A stretch of 64,000 bases of DNA, taken from assembly GCF_023100945.1 (NCBI RefSeq), contig NZ_CP064689.1:2152001-2216000 (forward strand), written 5' to 3'. A program made the translations under genes and the position numbers. The notes under the pieces were generated by a model, which did not search any database, was not told the DNA's origin, and worked only from the letters and a program-made list of their open reading frames with translations. This stretch comes from Bradyrhizobium sp. 200. Its GTDB lineage: Bacteria; Pseudomonadota; Alphaproteobacteria; Rhizobiales; Xanthobacteraceae. Each line of letters starts with the position of its first letter. Positions within the stretch are counted from its first letter, which is position 1. Below, one piece after another: positions 18,992 through 28,413 of the stretch.

Positions 18992-19621
18992 CTACCGAGA
19001 GAGACGCTGATCTGGGGCAATTGTTACGGGAAGCTTATCCGCTTTGCCGGAACCGTTCCATTCGAAGCGAGCTTGTTTCGTTTCCAGGATGTCCTGCCTG
19101 GATGAGTAGAGTGTGACGATTACCTCCATAACACCCTCGAAGTTTTCAGGAGCTGAGATGAACGCCTTGTCCAAGTCGCGTGCGGGCAGGGACCAGCGTG
19201 TCGCGGTCAACGCGGTTCCAGCGGAGAGACTTGTGCCTTCGATCAGTCCGCTGAGAACCACAGTCTCTTCGTTGACACTGTTATTCAAGACGATTCCAAG
19301 TGGAAGTGGGCGATTGATCGACGTCTTCGAATTCTCAAAAATAAGGTAAGGGGTATGGGCTCCGTCTTTTCGCTCAAATCTGTAGCGGACAGTTTGGAAG
19401 GCAGATGATATCGTTTGGTTGAGCAGTGAAGGAGACCGGATATCCACCTGGATCCAAAAGCCGGTCGCTACCGCAACAACAGCCGATAGCAGCAAGGTCC
19501 ACAGCAGCCATTTCCGCCAACGACCGTTGCCCGCCGGACGCACGATGCTTAGTCGAGGGGACGCGCGAAGGCGAGGCGGGGTAATCGCCTTGTGCTCGCG
19601 CTTTGGGATAAGTCCTCGCAA
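18992..19621 (-). CDS. Hypothetical membrane-anchored protein
   Basis: 209 residues starting at a TTG (19621) with GGGAG six bases upstream. A basic N-terminus is followed by one transmembrane helix (WLLWTLLLSAVVAVATGFW, about residues 38-56), then a periplasmic domain. LPARDLDKAFISAPENFEG and the final FEWNGSGKA suggest a beta-rich domain like those in uncharacterised alphaproteobacterial envelope proteins. I do not recognise a function. It is convergent with the SDR gene and lies among polysaccharide genes. Confidence 0.6.
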   Translation of the reverse strand: MRGLIPKREHKAITPPRLRASPRLSIVRPAGNGRWRKWLLWTLLLSAVVAVATGFWIQVDIRSPSLLNQTISSAFQTVRYRFERKDGAHTPYLIFENSKTSINRPLPLGIVLNNSVNEETVVLSGLIEGTSLSAGTALTATRWSLPARDLDKAFISAPENFEGVMEVIVTLYSSRQDILETKQARFEWNGSGKADKLPVTIAPDQRLSR

Positions 19622-19902
19622 CTCTTACTCCCTAACGTGCAGAAACATGCAGCCGGTAAACAGACGATGTATCGCCAGATCGGATCCGGGATTATTCCAC
19701 CTTGGCCTTCCATGCGACCTAACCGAAAATGTCATTTTGAATTTCATCTTCGAAGTTGATGCGCTAGTCAGGAGAAGGTCGGCAATGTCGTTCTTTGCGA
19801 TTTCCGCGGCCCGCGTGTTGCAAGGATGTGCCCGGTCTGCAGCAACGGACATTCAAGCGGCATAGCATGCCAGAGTCGTTTTGAATTCAGAATTTCGGCG
19901 CG

Positions 19903-20760
19903 ATGGTCATAACGCCCTCAAAGCATCGCTATGCCAAGATTGCCCTTGCCATTGCATTGGCGCTCTTCGCTAGCGCGGATTCAGTCTATTCGAGACGGTG
20001 CGCGCCCGAGCCCAGGCCAGTATTTTCAGGCATCACCTACGGCTGCGAACTTCTGGAGCGTAGCGAGGAGGGGCATGGCATCCTGCATTGGGTGCGCGTT
20101 GAACTCAGCGCTCCGGGAATAGAGCTTTACGTCACTCCACTTGACCCGTCTGCCCTGGCGGGCGGCTTTCAATATCGCCTGAATTGGATAGACGACGTCC
20201 TTCGAAACGAAGGCCTTGCGGTCGTTATCAACGGTGCACTGTTTACGTCAGAGCCCAGGTGGCGACCGGGATTGCCAGGGGATCTTGCAAAGGGGGTGGA
20301 GACCGTTGTGTCAGACCATGTGACGAGCCATATCTGGGAACATACCTATCTCCTATGGTTTGACGATGCGCTAAACGCGCATCTGCGGCCGTCCAAGCCG
20401 CCAAGGCCGGAGGATCTCCGAAAGGCGAAATGGGGGATCGGCGGGCAGGGCGTTGGCCTGCAGGGCGGCAGGGTATGGTCCGGCAGCGACCGAAAGGCTG
20501 ATTCACGGACGGCTGTCGGAATAGATGCGGAGCGCAAGTTGCTTTTTCTGACTGTAGCGGAGTCGGCTTCACCGCGCCTTCTACTCGAGCAGCTATCGAA
20601 ATTGGGCGCACGCGATGCCATGCTGCTCGACGGCGGTGGCTCATCCGCGATGGCCATCGGGGAAGGCGGCCGGAACCTAGCAAGGGGAACGCTGCTCGGG
20701 GGCTGGCGTCCGGTGGCGACTTTTTTCGGCGTCAAAGCGCACCGGCTTAGCGAACCGTAA
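19903..20760 (+). CDS. Phosphodiester glycosidase (NAGPA-type) family protein
   Basis: 285 residues. The N-terminus has a hydrophobic segment (IALAIALALFASADS) consistent with export. The body contains GITYGCELLE, AVVINGALF, SRTAVGID and LLDGGGSSAMAIGEGG, the DGGGSS run being diagnostic for the phosphodiester alpha-GlcNAcase-like domain (DUF2233). Members hydrolyse sugar-1-phosphodiester bonds, so a periplasmic role trimming or modifying a sugar phosphodiester is plausible. It is convergent with the large TPR gene that ends at 20887. No clear ribosome site precedes the ATG. Confidence 0.85.
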   Translation: MVITPSKHRYAKIALAIALALFASADSVYSRRCAPEPRPVFSGITYGCELLERSEEGHGILHWVRVELSAPGIELYVTPLDPSALAGGFQYRLNWIDDVLRNEGLAVVINGALFTSEPRWRPGLPGDLAKGVETVVSDHVTSHIWEHTYLLWFDDALNAHLRPSKPPRPEDLRKAKWGIGGQGVGLQGGRVWSGSDRKADSRTAVGIDAERKLLFLTVAESASPRLLLEQLSKLGARDAMLLDGGGSSAMAIGEGGRNLARGTLLGGWRPVATFFGVKAHRLSEP

Positions 20761-20886
20761 CGTAACGATCGGCAACGGTCTGGTCAGACCAGCAGCATAA
20801 ACTTCTACTAGGTCGGGCTTGGCTGGATATTTTCGATACTCACATCAAAGAATGGCGGTCGGGACGGCAGCCATTGGCTGTCATGC

Positions 20887-23676
20887 TCACTGTGCCCCCT
20901 GTTCGGTACAAGTCGTCAATTGCGTCTGGGCGTCTGTTCTCGTTGCCGCGGGGAGACCGATTGCGAGTGCCCGCTCGAGAGCTGATTTGCAATCATCCCA
21001 TCTCTTCAACTGCTGATAGCTCTTTCCGAGGTAAAGCTGAATGTCTGCATCATTGCGGCGGGACCCCGCGGCCTGATTCAAAAGCTCCACGGATTGCGGA
21101 AAAAGCCCACGCTTGAAGTTCAGGATACCGAATGTTTTGGCGATCTCTGCATCATCTGGATATGCTTGGCGCGCCTTTGCGGCGATGTCGAATGCCCTTG
21201 AGTCATCGCCCCCCCGCGCCAAATAAGCGAGGGCGAGATCACGAAGAGCGGGCGCAAACAACGGATTTGCGTCGATGACTTTCTGATAGGTTGCAATTGC
21301 CTGATCAGCCAAGCCGTCTCGCACCTGCAAACGGGCGAGCCGCGTGAGCGCAACCGGGTCGCGGGGCTGTTGCTGGAGATAAGCGTCCAGGGCCGCGCGC
21401 GCATCGCCGGTAGAAGTCTTTGCATCTACCGTCAGGATTGCCAAGCGTTGCTGCGCTTCATCTTTTTGTGGGAATGCCGAGGGCAGCTGCACTGCCTTTT
21501 GCAACCCGGTCTTGGCGGCCGCCTCGTCTCCCATCATGTATTGAGCCATTGCCAGGTGGTATTGAACCTCGGGGTTTTCCGTCAGCTTGGCGGCTCCCTC
21601 CTGCAGAAGCGGCAGGGCATTTCGATAATCGCCCTTGCGGAACATGACCCATCCTAGCGTATCCGCAAGATTCGGATTGTTCGGAGAGTTCGTACGGGCT
21701 CGCTTGGCTAGATCCAGCGCCTTGTCAACCTGATCGAGGCGCTCGGAATAAACTACCGCAAGATTGTTTAAGGCAAGGGCGTTGTTGCCATTGATGGCAA
21801 GCAGCTTTTCGTAGGCATCGCGCGCGGCCGTATAATTCTTATCCTTTTCGTAGATGGAGGCGAGCTGGACAAGCGCTGGAATGCTCTTGTTCTGTTCGGC
21901 GAAAGCATTGAGCTTCGCAATCGCCTGGTCCTGTTTGCTTGTGGCAATATAGAGCTGCGCGAGCAACAGAGAAGCCGCTTCGAACTTGGGGTCGATTTCG
22001 ATGGCTTTTGCGAGGTCGGGTTCGGCATGAGCAAAGTCGCGCTGCGCCAAATAGACCTTGGCACGCAAGGCCCACGGCTGAGCCCGCTTGGGATCCTTAT
22101 CGATCTGCTGCTGAGCTCGCCCCATGGCGGTGGCGTACTGTTTGTCCGCGATCTCGAAGTCGATCAGTCTCTCAGTGGCAGGCAAATAATCGGGAGAAAT
22201 CACAGCGGCTCGTTCGAACGCCTTTCGAGCGTCTGCCTGCTGACCTTGTGCCAGCAGAACGTTGCCCAGAAGAAAGGAGGGCTGCGCATCTTTAGGAAAC
22301 AGCGTTTCCATTTGCTGGTAGGTCGATGCCGCTTCGGTGTTTTGTCGCTGGGCCAAATAGGCTGTTGCGAGAAGATAATAGGACTGCGCGGTCTGCGGTC
22401 GTTCCTTGATCAATTCCTTTAGGGGCTCGATCGCAGTGGCGGCGCTGCCTTTGCGAATCTTGAGTTCGGCGAACAGCAGCACTGCGGGCTCAAGTTTGGG
22501 ATCGAGCTTGACCGCTTCGCTTACCCGGTTTTCCGCGCTCTCGGTGGCATTCCGCACATTCACTTCGCTGGCGTTGATGGCGGAGAGCAAATAAGCGCTG
22601 GCAAGCTGATAGCGGACCAGCGCATTGCGAGGAAACGAATTGCTCAAGAATTCCAGTTCACGGATGGCCTTGGATGTATCGCCCTTTTTTACGCTGATGA
22701 TTGCATCCTGATAGACCGCCTCGAAGTTGGCGGGGTCTTGGGCCAGAATGTTCTGCACGCGGGCAGCACAGTCTTCTTTTTGTTGCTCAGCGCATACGAT
22801 CTTCAAAAGAGCTACGCGAGGCGGCAGATACTCGGGCAGTTGCTTGTTGATGTCCTCGAGCATGGCCTTCGCCTCTGCAGCAGCTCCTGTTCGAAGCTTG
22901 AAATCTACATATCGCATCCGGACGGGGGAGGTAGCGGGCGCAAGGTCCGCCGCGGTCTTGAGTTCTTGATCTGCGGCCTTGAGGTCGTTGTTGCTCCAAT
23001 ACAGCATGGCCAGTGCCACGTGAGCCGTGCCGGACTTGGGATCGAGTTCGAGGGCCTTCTTGAATTCTGCTTCAGCGTGGGCTTTTTCACCCTTTCTGAA
23101 GCCTAACGAGCCTAGCGCCAAATGATAGCTCGGACGGTCTTGATCCGCTTTGCGACGATCTTCGATCGTCTTTCTGACATCTTCAACTTCTTCAGATGAT
23201 CGGGCAGTATCGGTCAGCAGCGACAGCGCTTGCTCATCGCCCGGGCGTTTGGACAATGCTTGCAGGGCCGCTTCGCGCGCTTGCGCGTAATCGCCCGTCG
23301 CAAGGACAGCGAGTCCGAATTTGACCTGCATTTCTGCGTCATCCGGCTGCAGGCCGGCGAATTTCTTCAGCAGAGGATAGGCTTGGGCTATCTGCCCCTG
23401 GTCATAATACAAGACCGCCAGTCGACGCATCGCCACCGGATCGTCAGCAGCAAGCCGGAGTACCTCACGATAGTCTTTTTCGGCCTGAATATAGCGTTGA
23501 GCGGCAAAGGCTTCGTTGGCGCGAAAAAGAATTTGGTCTTTGGTGGGAGCCTTTTCCGAGCAACCGGCAATCGCCAGCGCCGCGATTGATAATGCGAGCA
23601 CTGACCGCCAGCGTTGACCGGAGCCCCGAGCCAAACGCGCCGCGCGAAATGCCGGGATAAAAAAGGTAATGGGCAT
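20887..23676 (-). CDS. Giant TPR-repeat lipoprotein, PrsT-like (PEP-CTERM/exosortase system)
   Basis: 929 residues. A lipoprotein signal ends SIAALAIAGC, so it is probably anchored to a membrane facing the periplasm. The rest is a nearly continuous tetratricopeptide array, with repeats such as AKKALELDPKSGTAHVALA-type helices recurring about every 34 residues to the end. Length, lipobox and repeat density match the PrsT lipoproteins found in PEP-CTERM/exosortase polysaccharide loci. It is transcribed away from the exosortase gene at 24027, with 350 bp between the divergent starts, supporting the pairing. PrsT function is not established; a scaffold for export is usually proposed. Confidence 0.85.
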   Translation of the reverse strand: MPITFFIPAFRAARLARGSGQRWRSVLALSIAALAIAGCSEKAPTKDQILFRANEAFAAQRYIQAEKDYREVLRLAADDPVAMRRLAVLYYDQGQIAQAYPLLKKFAGLQPDDAEMQVKFGLAVLATGDYAQAREAALQALSKRPGDEQALSLLTDTARSSEEVEDVRKTIEDRRKADQDRPSYHLALGSLGFRKGEKAHAEAEFKKALELDPKSGTAHVALAMLYWSNNDLKAADQELKTAADLAPATSPVRMRYVDFKLRTGAAAEAKAMLEDINKQLPEYLPPRVALLKIVCAEQQKEDCAARVQNILAQDPANFEAVYQDAIISVKKGDTSKAIRELEFLSNSFPRNALVRYQLASAYLLSAINASEVNVRNATESAENRVSEAVKLDPKLEPAVLLFAELKIRKGSAATAIEPLKELIKERPQTAQSYYLLATAYLAQRQNTEAASTYQQMETLFPKDAQPSFLLGNVLLAQGQQADARKAFERAAVISPDYLPATERLIDFEIADKQYATAMGRAQQQIDKDPKRAQPWALRAKVYLAQRDFAHAEPDLAKAIEIDPKFEAASLLLAQLYIATSKQDQAIAKLNAFAEQNKSIPALVQLASIYEKDKNYTAARDAYEKLLAINGNNALALNNLAVVYSERLDQVDKALDLAKRARTNSPNNPNLADTLGWVMFRKGDYRNALPLLQEGAAKLTENPEVQYHLAMAQYMMGDEAAAKTGLQKAVQLPSAFPQKDEAQQRLAILTVDAKTSTGDARAALDAYLQQQPRDPVALTRLARLQVRDGLADQAIATYQKVIDANPLFAPALRDLALAYLARGGDDSRAFDIAAKARQAYPDDAEIAKTFGILNFKRGLFPQSVELLNQAAGSRRNDADIQLYLGKSYQQLKRWDDCKSALERALAIGLPAATRTDAQTQLTTCTEQGAQ

Positions 23677-24026
23677 GAAGGCTGTCCCAATTAATTGGTT
23701 GTTCCCGATCCGCGTTATAAATGGAGGATTGCGCGAAAGAAGGACGCCAGCGTCTTACTGGCCCACGTTCTGATATTCAACTGCCAGATCACCTCAGCGC
23801 GATCGCTAAGGAATTTCAAAGGCTCAATTGTGTGCGAGGACGTATTCCCGCTGGCGTGGAATTCGATCAGACGGATCGAAGCACTTAACCTATTGTACTA
23901 ATTCATCTTTAGCGCGCGGGGGGCCTGGTTCAGTTACGATGATCGCTGTCCAAACAATAGCGCTTGGTTATTGTGGTGGAATTCTGCTGCGCGCTAGCCT
24001 AATCAAGGCGAGCGCTGTTATTTTAT
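23677..24026. other. Divergent intergenic region between PrsT-like and exosortase genes
   Basis: Promoters for both directions are expected here. Small frames on the plus strand (23695-23901, 23828-24130) have no recognisable content. I do not see a clear operator dyad. Confidence 0.45.
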
Positions 24027-24917
24027 ATGCCTTGTCCAGAGATGCTAATGGCGGATGCGTCACTTCAAGAGCGGTCGACTGCTTTCAAGCCGCGGATGTT
24101 CTCTGCAGTTTGGGAGGCTATCCCGCGTAATGATTTCTTCGCAATCCTTTACATTGCAGGTTGCGCCAACGGGCTATTGGGGCGGTTGATCCAGAGCTTT
24201 CAGTTCTCGGATTGGGAGGGTGCGCTTGCCGGCGCGGACATCAACGTCATCATATTGCTGGCCTGCTTTGCCGGAATCTCTTTGGTCTCTGTGAAGACCC
24301 CTGAACACGTGCAACGCCTCGACCTGGTAGTCGCGCTCGTATTTTTGATCTTGGTTGCGCTTCCGATTTTCCCGCTGAGCTGGATGGGGGTGACGGGATT
24401 GAGCTTGTACCTCCTGGTGTTCGCAAACAACAATCGCGAACGGGTACGAGGAGCCTTGATCCTGCTTGCAATGACAGCCCCTATGTTGTGGAGCCGCCTG
24501 CTATTTCAGCTTTTTGCGAAACCCATCCTGGATGTTGATGCATCGTTGGTGTCGCTGCTTCTAGGTACCCAAAGGACGGGTAATATGGTCGGCTTCCTGG
24601 ACGGATCCGGCTACATGATTGTATTGCCGGCCTGCTCCTCGCTGGCCAACATGTCGCTGGCACTGTTGTGCTGGGTTACCATCACGCAATGGGTCGGGCA
24701 CCGGTGGACCGCCAGGGACGTGCTCTGGGCCGGGCTTGCGTGCGCGTCTGTTATCGCTGTCAACGTGACGCGCATCAGCCTGATGGGATTTAGTCATCGC
24801 CACTATGAATTGATCCATAGCTCTTGGGGCGACATGATCACCAACACGATTATGCTGGCTTTGATGGTCGGAGTGACTGTGCTAGGTGCGCGGCGTGAAA
24901 TCTTCGCGCGCGCTTAA
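24027..24917 (+). CDS. Exosortase (XrtA-like transpeptidase)
   Basis: 296 residues with about eight hydrophobic helices. The catalytic triad of the exosortase/archaeosortase family is visible: Cys203 in PACSSLANMSLALLCW, Arg249 in NVTRISLMGFS and His264 in HYELIHSSWGD. These enzymes recognise a C-terminal PEP-CTERM-type tripartite signal at the inner membrane and cleave or transfer the protein. ATGs at 24042 and 24048 are alternative starts. The next gene overlaps by about 30 bp. Two candidate substrates with a VPGP sorting motif are at 57011 and 58992. The subtype cannot be assigned by eye, and no PrsK/PrsR regulators are visible in the window. Confidence 0.9.
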   Translation: MPCPEMLMADASLQERSTAFKPRMFSAVWEAIPRNDFFAILYIAGCANGLLGRLIQSFQFSDWEGALAGADINVIILLACFAGISLVSVKTPEHVQRLDLVVALVFLILVALPIFPLSWMGVTGLSLYLLVFANNNRERVRGALILLAMTAPMLWSRLLFQLFAKPILDVDASLVSLLLGTQRTGNMVGFLDGSGYMIVLPACSSLANMSLALLCWVTITQWVGHRWTARDVLWAGLACASVIAVNVTRISLMGFSHRHYELIHSSWGDMITNTIMLALMVGVTVLGARREIFARA

Positions 24918-25392
24918 ATACCTCATCATTCTTCTGTTCCTGTCGCTTACCTTGGCCTGGAAAGTGATTGCCCGTGCGACTCCTCACGAGCAGCAGCCGA
25001 CAGATCGCAACATTCAGGTTCGCCTTGCCGAGTTTCTGATCCGGCAGCATTTCAGCGTCTCGATGATGGAACGCGCGGAGGAAGGAAAGCCTGCGATAAC
25101 AGCCAACTCTGGCTCATGTCGCATGATTGTCATGAGGTCCCCAGCATTGGGTTGGGATCGCGACCTGGTCCGGCGCTACGCGGATGCCGATGATCAAGTT
25201 TTTGTTGTGTTCCGGGGGCGGATTTACTCCGATCAGCCTACCTTCCAGACCGCCGTCGACGCCCTCTGGTCGCGGTTTCAAAGGGAACTGGGCTTTACGG
25301 CCTGGCCGAGCCCGGTACTTGGGGTGGTCGCACGGACAAGCTGCGGGGCTGATCGTCTGCCTTGGGATAAATTCGACCCTCATCGAGGCTGA
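24886..25392 (+). CDS. Exosortase-linked exported protein of unknown function
   Basis: 168 residues from a GTG at 24886 (or GTG 24895) that overlaps the exosortase end, implying translational coupling. The N-terminus (YLIILLFLSLTLAWKVIA) is a signal peptide or anchor. The remainder has SGSCRMIVMRSPALGWDRDL and later SPVLGVVARTSCGADRL, with two conserved-looking Cys residues. It occupies the place that EpsI has next to other exosortases, but I do not see the EpsI/DUF3485 pattern. A cofactor or accessory role for the exosortase is inferred from position only. Confidence 0.65.
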   Translation: MRGVKSSRALKYLIILLFLSLTLAWKVIARATPHEQQPTDRNIQVRLAEFLIRQHFSVSMMERAEEGKPAITANSGSCRMIVMRSPALGWDRDLVRRYADADDQVFVVFRGRIYSDQPTFQTAVDALWSRFQRELGFTAWPSPVLGVVARTSCGADRLPWDKFDPHRG

Positions 25393-25557
25393 TTTAAAGA
25401 ATCCCCGAAGTCGTTAGTTTTGTTTGGAAAACGGCCAAAGAATCTTTGCCCGAAAACGAAAAATATATTAATGATCAGTTACCTGCCGCGCCGCGGCGAG
25501 TGTGTTTTTTTACGCACAATGCGCCCCAGGAGCGGACAATGAGATTAGTAGGCGCGC

Positions 25558-27879
25558 GTGTCTGAATTTAACTCACTACCGCAGCCAGGAACCGCACCCG
25601 CAAGCTTGGGGCAGCGGTTCGATTATTTGCGAGGCTTCATCCAAAGGCAATACCTCGCGATCGTTCTCGGGCTCGCTATTGTCCTGCCAATCGGGGCCTT
25701 CTACGCGCTCAGCAGCCCCAAGACCTACACCGCCTCCTCAACGATGACGATTGAGACCCGCAAGGGGCCGCTCGATGAGCCGGGGCGTGCCGCACCGCTC
25801 GATATGGCCTGGTTCGAGACCAATTTGCAGAACCTGAGATCGGTCAATGTGCTGGGCTACGTCGTCAAGCAGCTTAACCTTGCGAATGATCCGGAATTCC
25901 TTCGCTCGGACAAGGGGCCGCTGGATCGGCTGCTTTCCCGGATCGGCTGGGGCGCCACGGCGGCCAAGTCAGATGCCGAGCGGACCAATCTTGCGGTCGC
26001 ACTCGTGGCGAGCGGGATAAGGGCGCAGCGCATCGGCCAAAGCTACATGATCAGGATTGACTTCGCTGGCCGCGATCCGGAACTCGCTGCAAGGATCGCT
26101 AACGAAATGGTCAATGCCTACATTGCCGACCAGATGAACGCGAAATATCAGGCGTCGCGTAGCGCGGGCGACTGGCTGCAGGAGCGGCTGCAAAACCTTC
26201 GCGACCAGGCGGCTGCGGCGGAACGCGCTGTGGTTCAATTCAAGGCTAAAAACAACATTGTCTCGGCAGGCGGGACGCTCATGAGCGAGCAGCAGGTCGG
26301 CGATACCAGCGCCGCACTGGGCAAGGCGCGGGCGCAGGTGGCCAATTTGCAAGCCCGTCTTGAACGTATGGATGCCGTTCGCCAAAGCTATCAGCAGGAC
26401 TCCAGGGATCAGCCCGGCTTGCCTGTCGGCGAAAACTTCTCGGAGGCAATGAACAACCGGATCATCAGCTCGCTGCGCGAGAAATACCTTGATTTGACCA
26501 ACCGGGAGGCCACCTGGGCTGCGCGCTATGGCGCGGACCATGTCTCGGTGCAAAATATTCGCAACCAGATTAGGGACATGCGCCGCTCCATCGCCGATGA
26601 GCTCGGACGGATCGAAGAGACCGCCAAGGGCGAGCTTGAGATTGCCCAGAAGGGTCAGCGCGAGTTGGAAACGACGCTTGCCAATGCACTTTCGAAAACG
26701 CAGGACGCCAATCAGGCCCAGGTGACGCTATTCAGCCTCGAGGCGGCCGCCAAAAGCTATCGCTCGCTTTACGACAGTTTTCTCAAGCAGCACACCGAGG
26801 CCGTGCAACGGCAGACTTACCCGATCAGCGACGCGAGGTTGATTTCGTCGGCTTCGGTGACGCAGACCGGGCCGCAAACTCTGAAGCTCTGGTTGACTAC
26901 ACTGTTCGCCGGCGGGATGCTCGGCGTGGGGTTCGGAGCGCTGCGGGAGCTGCTTGACAGCGGTTTCCGGACCAGGGAACAGGTCAAGTCGGTTCTCAAC
27001 ACTGAATGCCTTGCGTTGATTCCGAGGGTGGGTCAAAACCCCGGTGCCCCACGGCTTTCATATCGCGGTGTCCTGCAGATGGCGCGCGGGCCGAAAGTGC
27101 TGCCCGCTCCATCGGTTTCTACGGGGGCTCTCAAGAACGACCTCCGTGGGCGATCACGGATGCTGTGGAATGCGGTCGACGCGCCCAATTCGGCCTATGC
27201 TGACGCCATTCGCTCGATCAAGCTTTCGCTTGATTCCGGGCCCGACGCGGGCTGTCAAGTGATCGGCTTGACGTCGTATATGCCTGCAGAAGGCAAGTCG
27301 ACAATTGCAGCCGGCGTCGCCAGTCAGTTGGCCGCAACCGGTCGGCGTGTGATGTTGATCGACTGTGATGTCCGCAATCCGTCGCTGTCGCGGGCGTTGT
27401 TTCCCGACGCGAAGCTCGGATTGCTCGACGTCGCCGTCGGAGAGGCAAATTTGGCGCAAGTCATGTGGCGCGATACGGCCACCAACTTGACCTTCTTGCC
27501 GATGGTCCCCAATCCGTCTGTTCGCAATCCGACCGAAGCGCTTGCCTCACGCAATGTCAAGCTGCTGATCGAGTCACTGAAGAACTACTGCGACTTCATC
27601 ATCGTCGACATGGCGCCCCTGATCTCTACAGTTGATGTACTTGCAGTGTCGCGCTTCGTCGAATCGTACATGTTTGTGATCGAGTGGGGTACGAGCAAGA
27701 TGGAGGCAGTACGCCATGCACTCGGCAATGCTCCGGCTGTGCAGATGAAGATGCGTGGTGCCGTGCTAAATAAGGTGGACTTTGCTGGTCTCGCCAGTTA
27801 CGAGCCATACGGTGAATACCATCATTACGGCCAAAGTAGCTCTCCTCCCACGCGGAGAAGCTCTGCTCGCGCTCATTGA
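25558..27879 (+). CDS. Polysaccharide copolymerase with tyrosine autokinase domain (GumC/Wzc-like)
   Basis: 773 residues from a GTG. A Wzz-type N-terminal domain with its first membrane helix (YLAIVLGLAIVLPIGAFYAL, about 32-51) is followed by a long periplasmic coiled coil (about 200-420) and a second helix near residue 450. The cytoplasmic BY-kinase domain has Walker A PAEGKST (about 575-582), Walker A-prime VMLIDCD and Walker B IIVDMAPL. A Tyr-rich tail (SYEPYGEYHHYG) offers autophosphorylation sites. This PCP-2a type controls chain length and export with the OPX channel (8462). Seven bases separate it from the NusG paralogue, so they are one transcript. Confidence 0.9.
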   Translation: MSEFNSLPQPGTAPASLGQRFDYLRGFIQRQYLAIVLGLAIVLPIGAFYALSSPKTYTASSTMTIETRKGPLDEPGRAAPLDMAWFETNLQNLRSVNVLGYVVKQLNLANDPEFLRSDKGPLDRLLSRIGWGATAAKSDAERTNLAVALVASGIRAQRIGQSYMIRIDFAGRDPELAARIANEMVNAYIADQMNAKYQASRSAGDWLQERLQNLRDQAAAAERAVVQFKAKNNIVSAGGTLMSEQQVGDTSAALGKARAQVANLQARLERMDAVRQSYQQDSRDQPGLPVGENFSEAMNNRIISSLREKYLDLTNREATWAARYGADHVSVQNIRNQIRDMRRSIADELGRIEETAKGELEIAQKGQRELETTLANALSKTQDANQAQVTLFSLEAAAKSYRSLYDSFLKQHTEAVQRQTYPISDARLISSASVTQTGPQTLKLWLTTLFAGGMLGVGFGALRELLDSGFRTREQVKSVLNTECLALIPRVGQNPGAPRLSYRGVLQMARGPKVLPAPSVSTGALKNDLRGRSRMLWNAVDAPNSAYADAIRSIKLSLDSGPDAGCQVIGLTSYMPAEGKSTIAAGVASQLAATGRRVMLIDCDVRNPSLSRALFPDAKLGLLDVAVGEANLAQVMWRDTATNLTFLPMVPNPSVRNPTEALASRNVKLLIESLKNYCDFIIVDMAPLISTVDVLAVSRFVESYMFVIEWGTSKMEAVRHALGNAPAVQMKMRGAVLNKVDFAGLASYEPYGEYHHYGQSSSPPTRRSSARAH

Positions 27880-27885
27880 AGGGAA

Positions 27886-28413
27886 ATGCAAATTTCATCC
27901 CCACATGAGTTGACGCAAGGCGCCCGTTGGTATCTCGTTCATGCGCGGCCGAACTGTGAGCGCAAAGCCGAACTCAATCTCAAGGCGCAGGGCCTGAAAA
28001 CGTTTCTGCCGGAGATCGAGAAGACAATTCGGCATGCTCGGCGTTTGGCGAACGTGCGGCGGCCGCTTTTTGCGCGCTATCTCTTCGTTAGTCTGGATAT
28101 TAGTCGCGACGCGTGGTCTCCCATCAACAGCACCATCGGGGTGTCGCGCCTGGTAGCGCAGGAGGGCCGGCCAGCCGCGGTTCCTTTCGGCATCGTCGAA
28201 GCTTTGCTTGCGCATTCGGATGCGGGGCTAACGCGGCTGGACCACTCGCTCGCTCAAGGTCAGCGCGTGCGCATCCTGTCCGGGCCACTTGCTGATTTTA
28301 CCGTGACGATCATGCGGCTTGACGCGCGCCGCCGCGTGGATGTGTTGCTTGAGATCATGGGAAGCGCGGTTTCCGTGTCGGTCGACCGCAGCACACTTGC
28401 ACCGGCGGCCTGA
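27886..28413 (+). CDS. NusG-family transcription antiterminator (RfaH-like paralogue)
   Basis: 175 residues with GAAGGGA before the ATG. The NGN domain is clear: WYLVHARPNCERKAELNL, LKTFLPEIEK and RPLFARYLFVSLD, then a C-terminal KOW-like segment (GQRVRILSGPLADFTVTI). Specialised NusG paralogues of this length bind RNA polymerase at an ops-type element and suppress pausing and Rho termination in long polysaccharide operons. An ops-like sequence lies 63 bp after its stop, just before the 15-kb operon. It is co-transcribed with the kinase gene at 25558. It is not the housekeeping NusG, which is normally beside rplK and secE. Confidence 0.9.
   Translation: MQISSPHELTQGARWYLVHARPNCERKAELNLKAQGLKTFLPEIEKTIRHARRLANVRRPLFARYLFVSLDISRDAWSPINSTIGVSRLVAQEGRPAAVPFGIVEALLAHSDAGLTRLDHSLAQGQRVRILSGPLADFTVTIMRLDARRRVDVLLEIMGSAVSVSVDRSTLAPAA

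Noticed and set aside
24886..25392. Assignment as EpsI
   Set aside because: The position suits EpsI, but I cannot see the expected DUF3485 pattern, so I left it unnamed.
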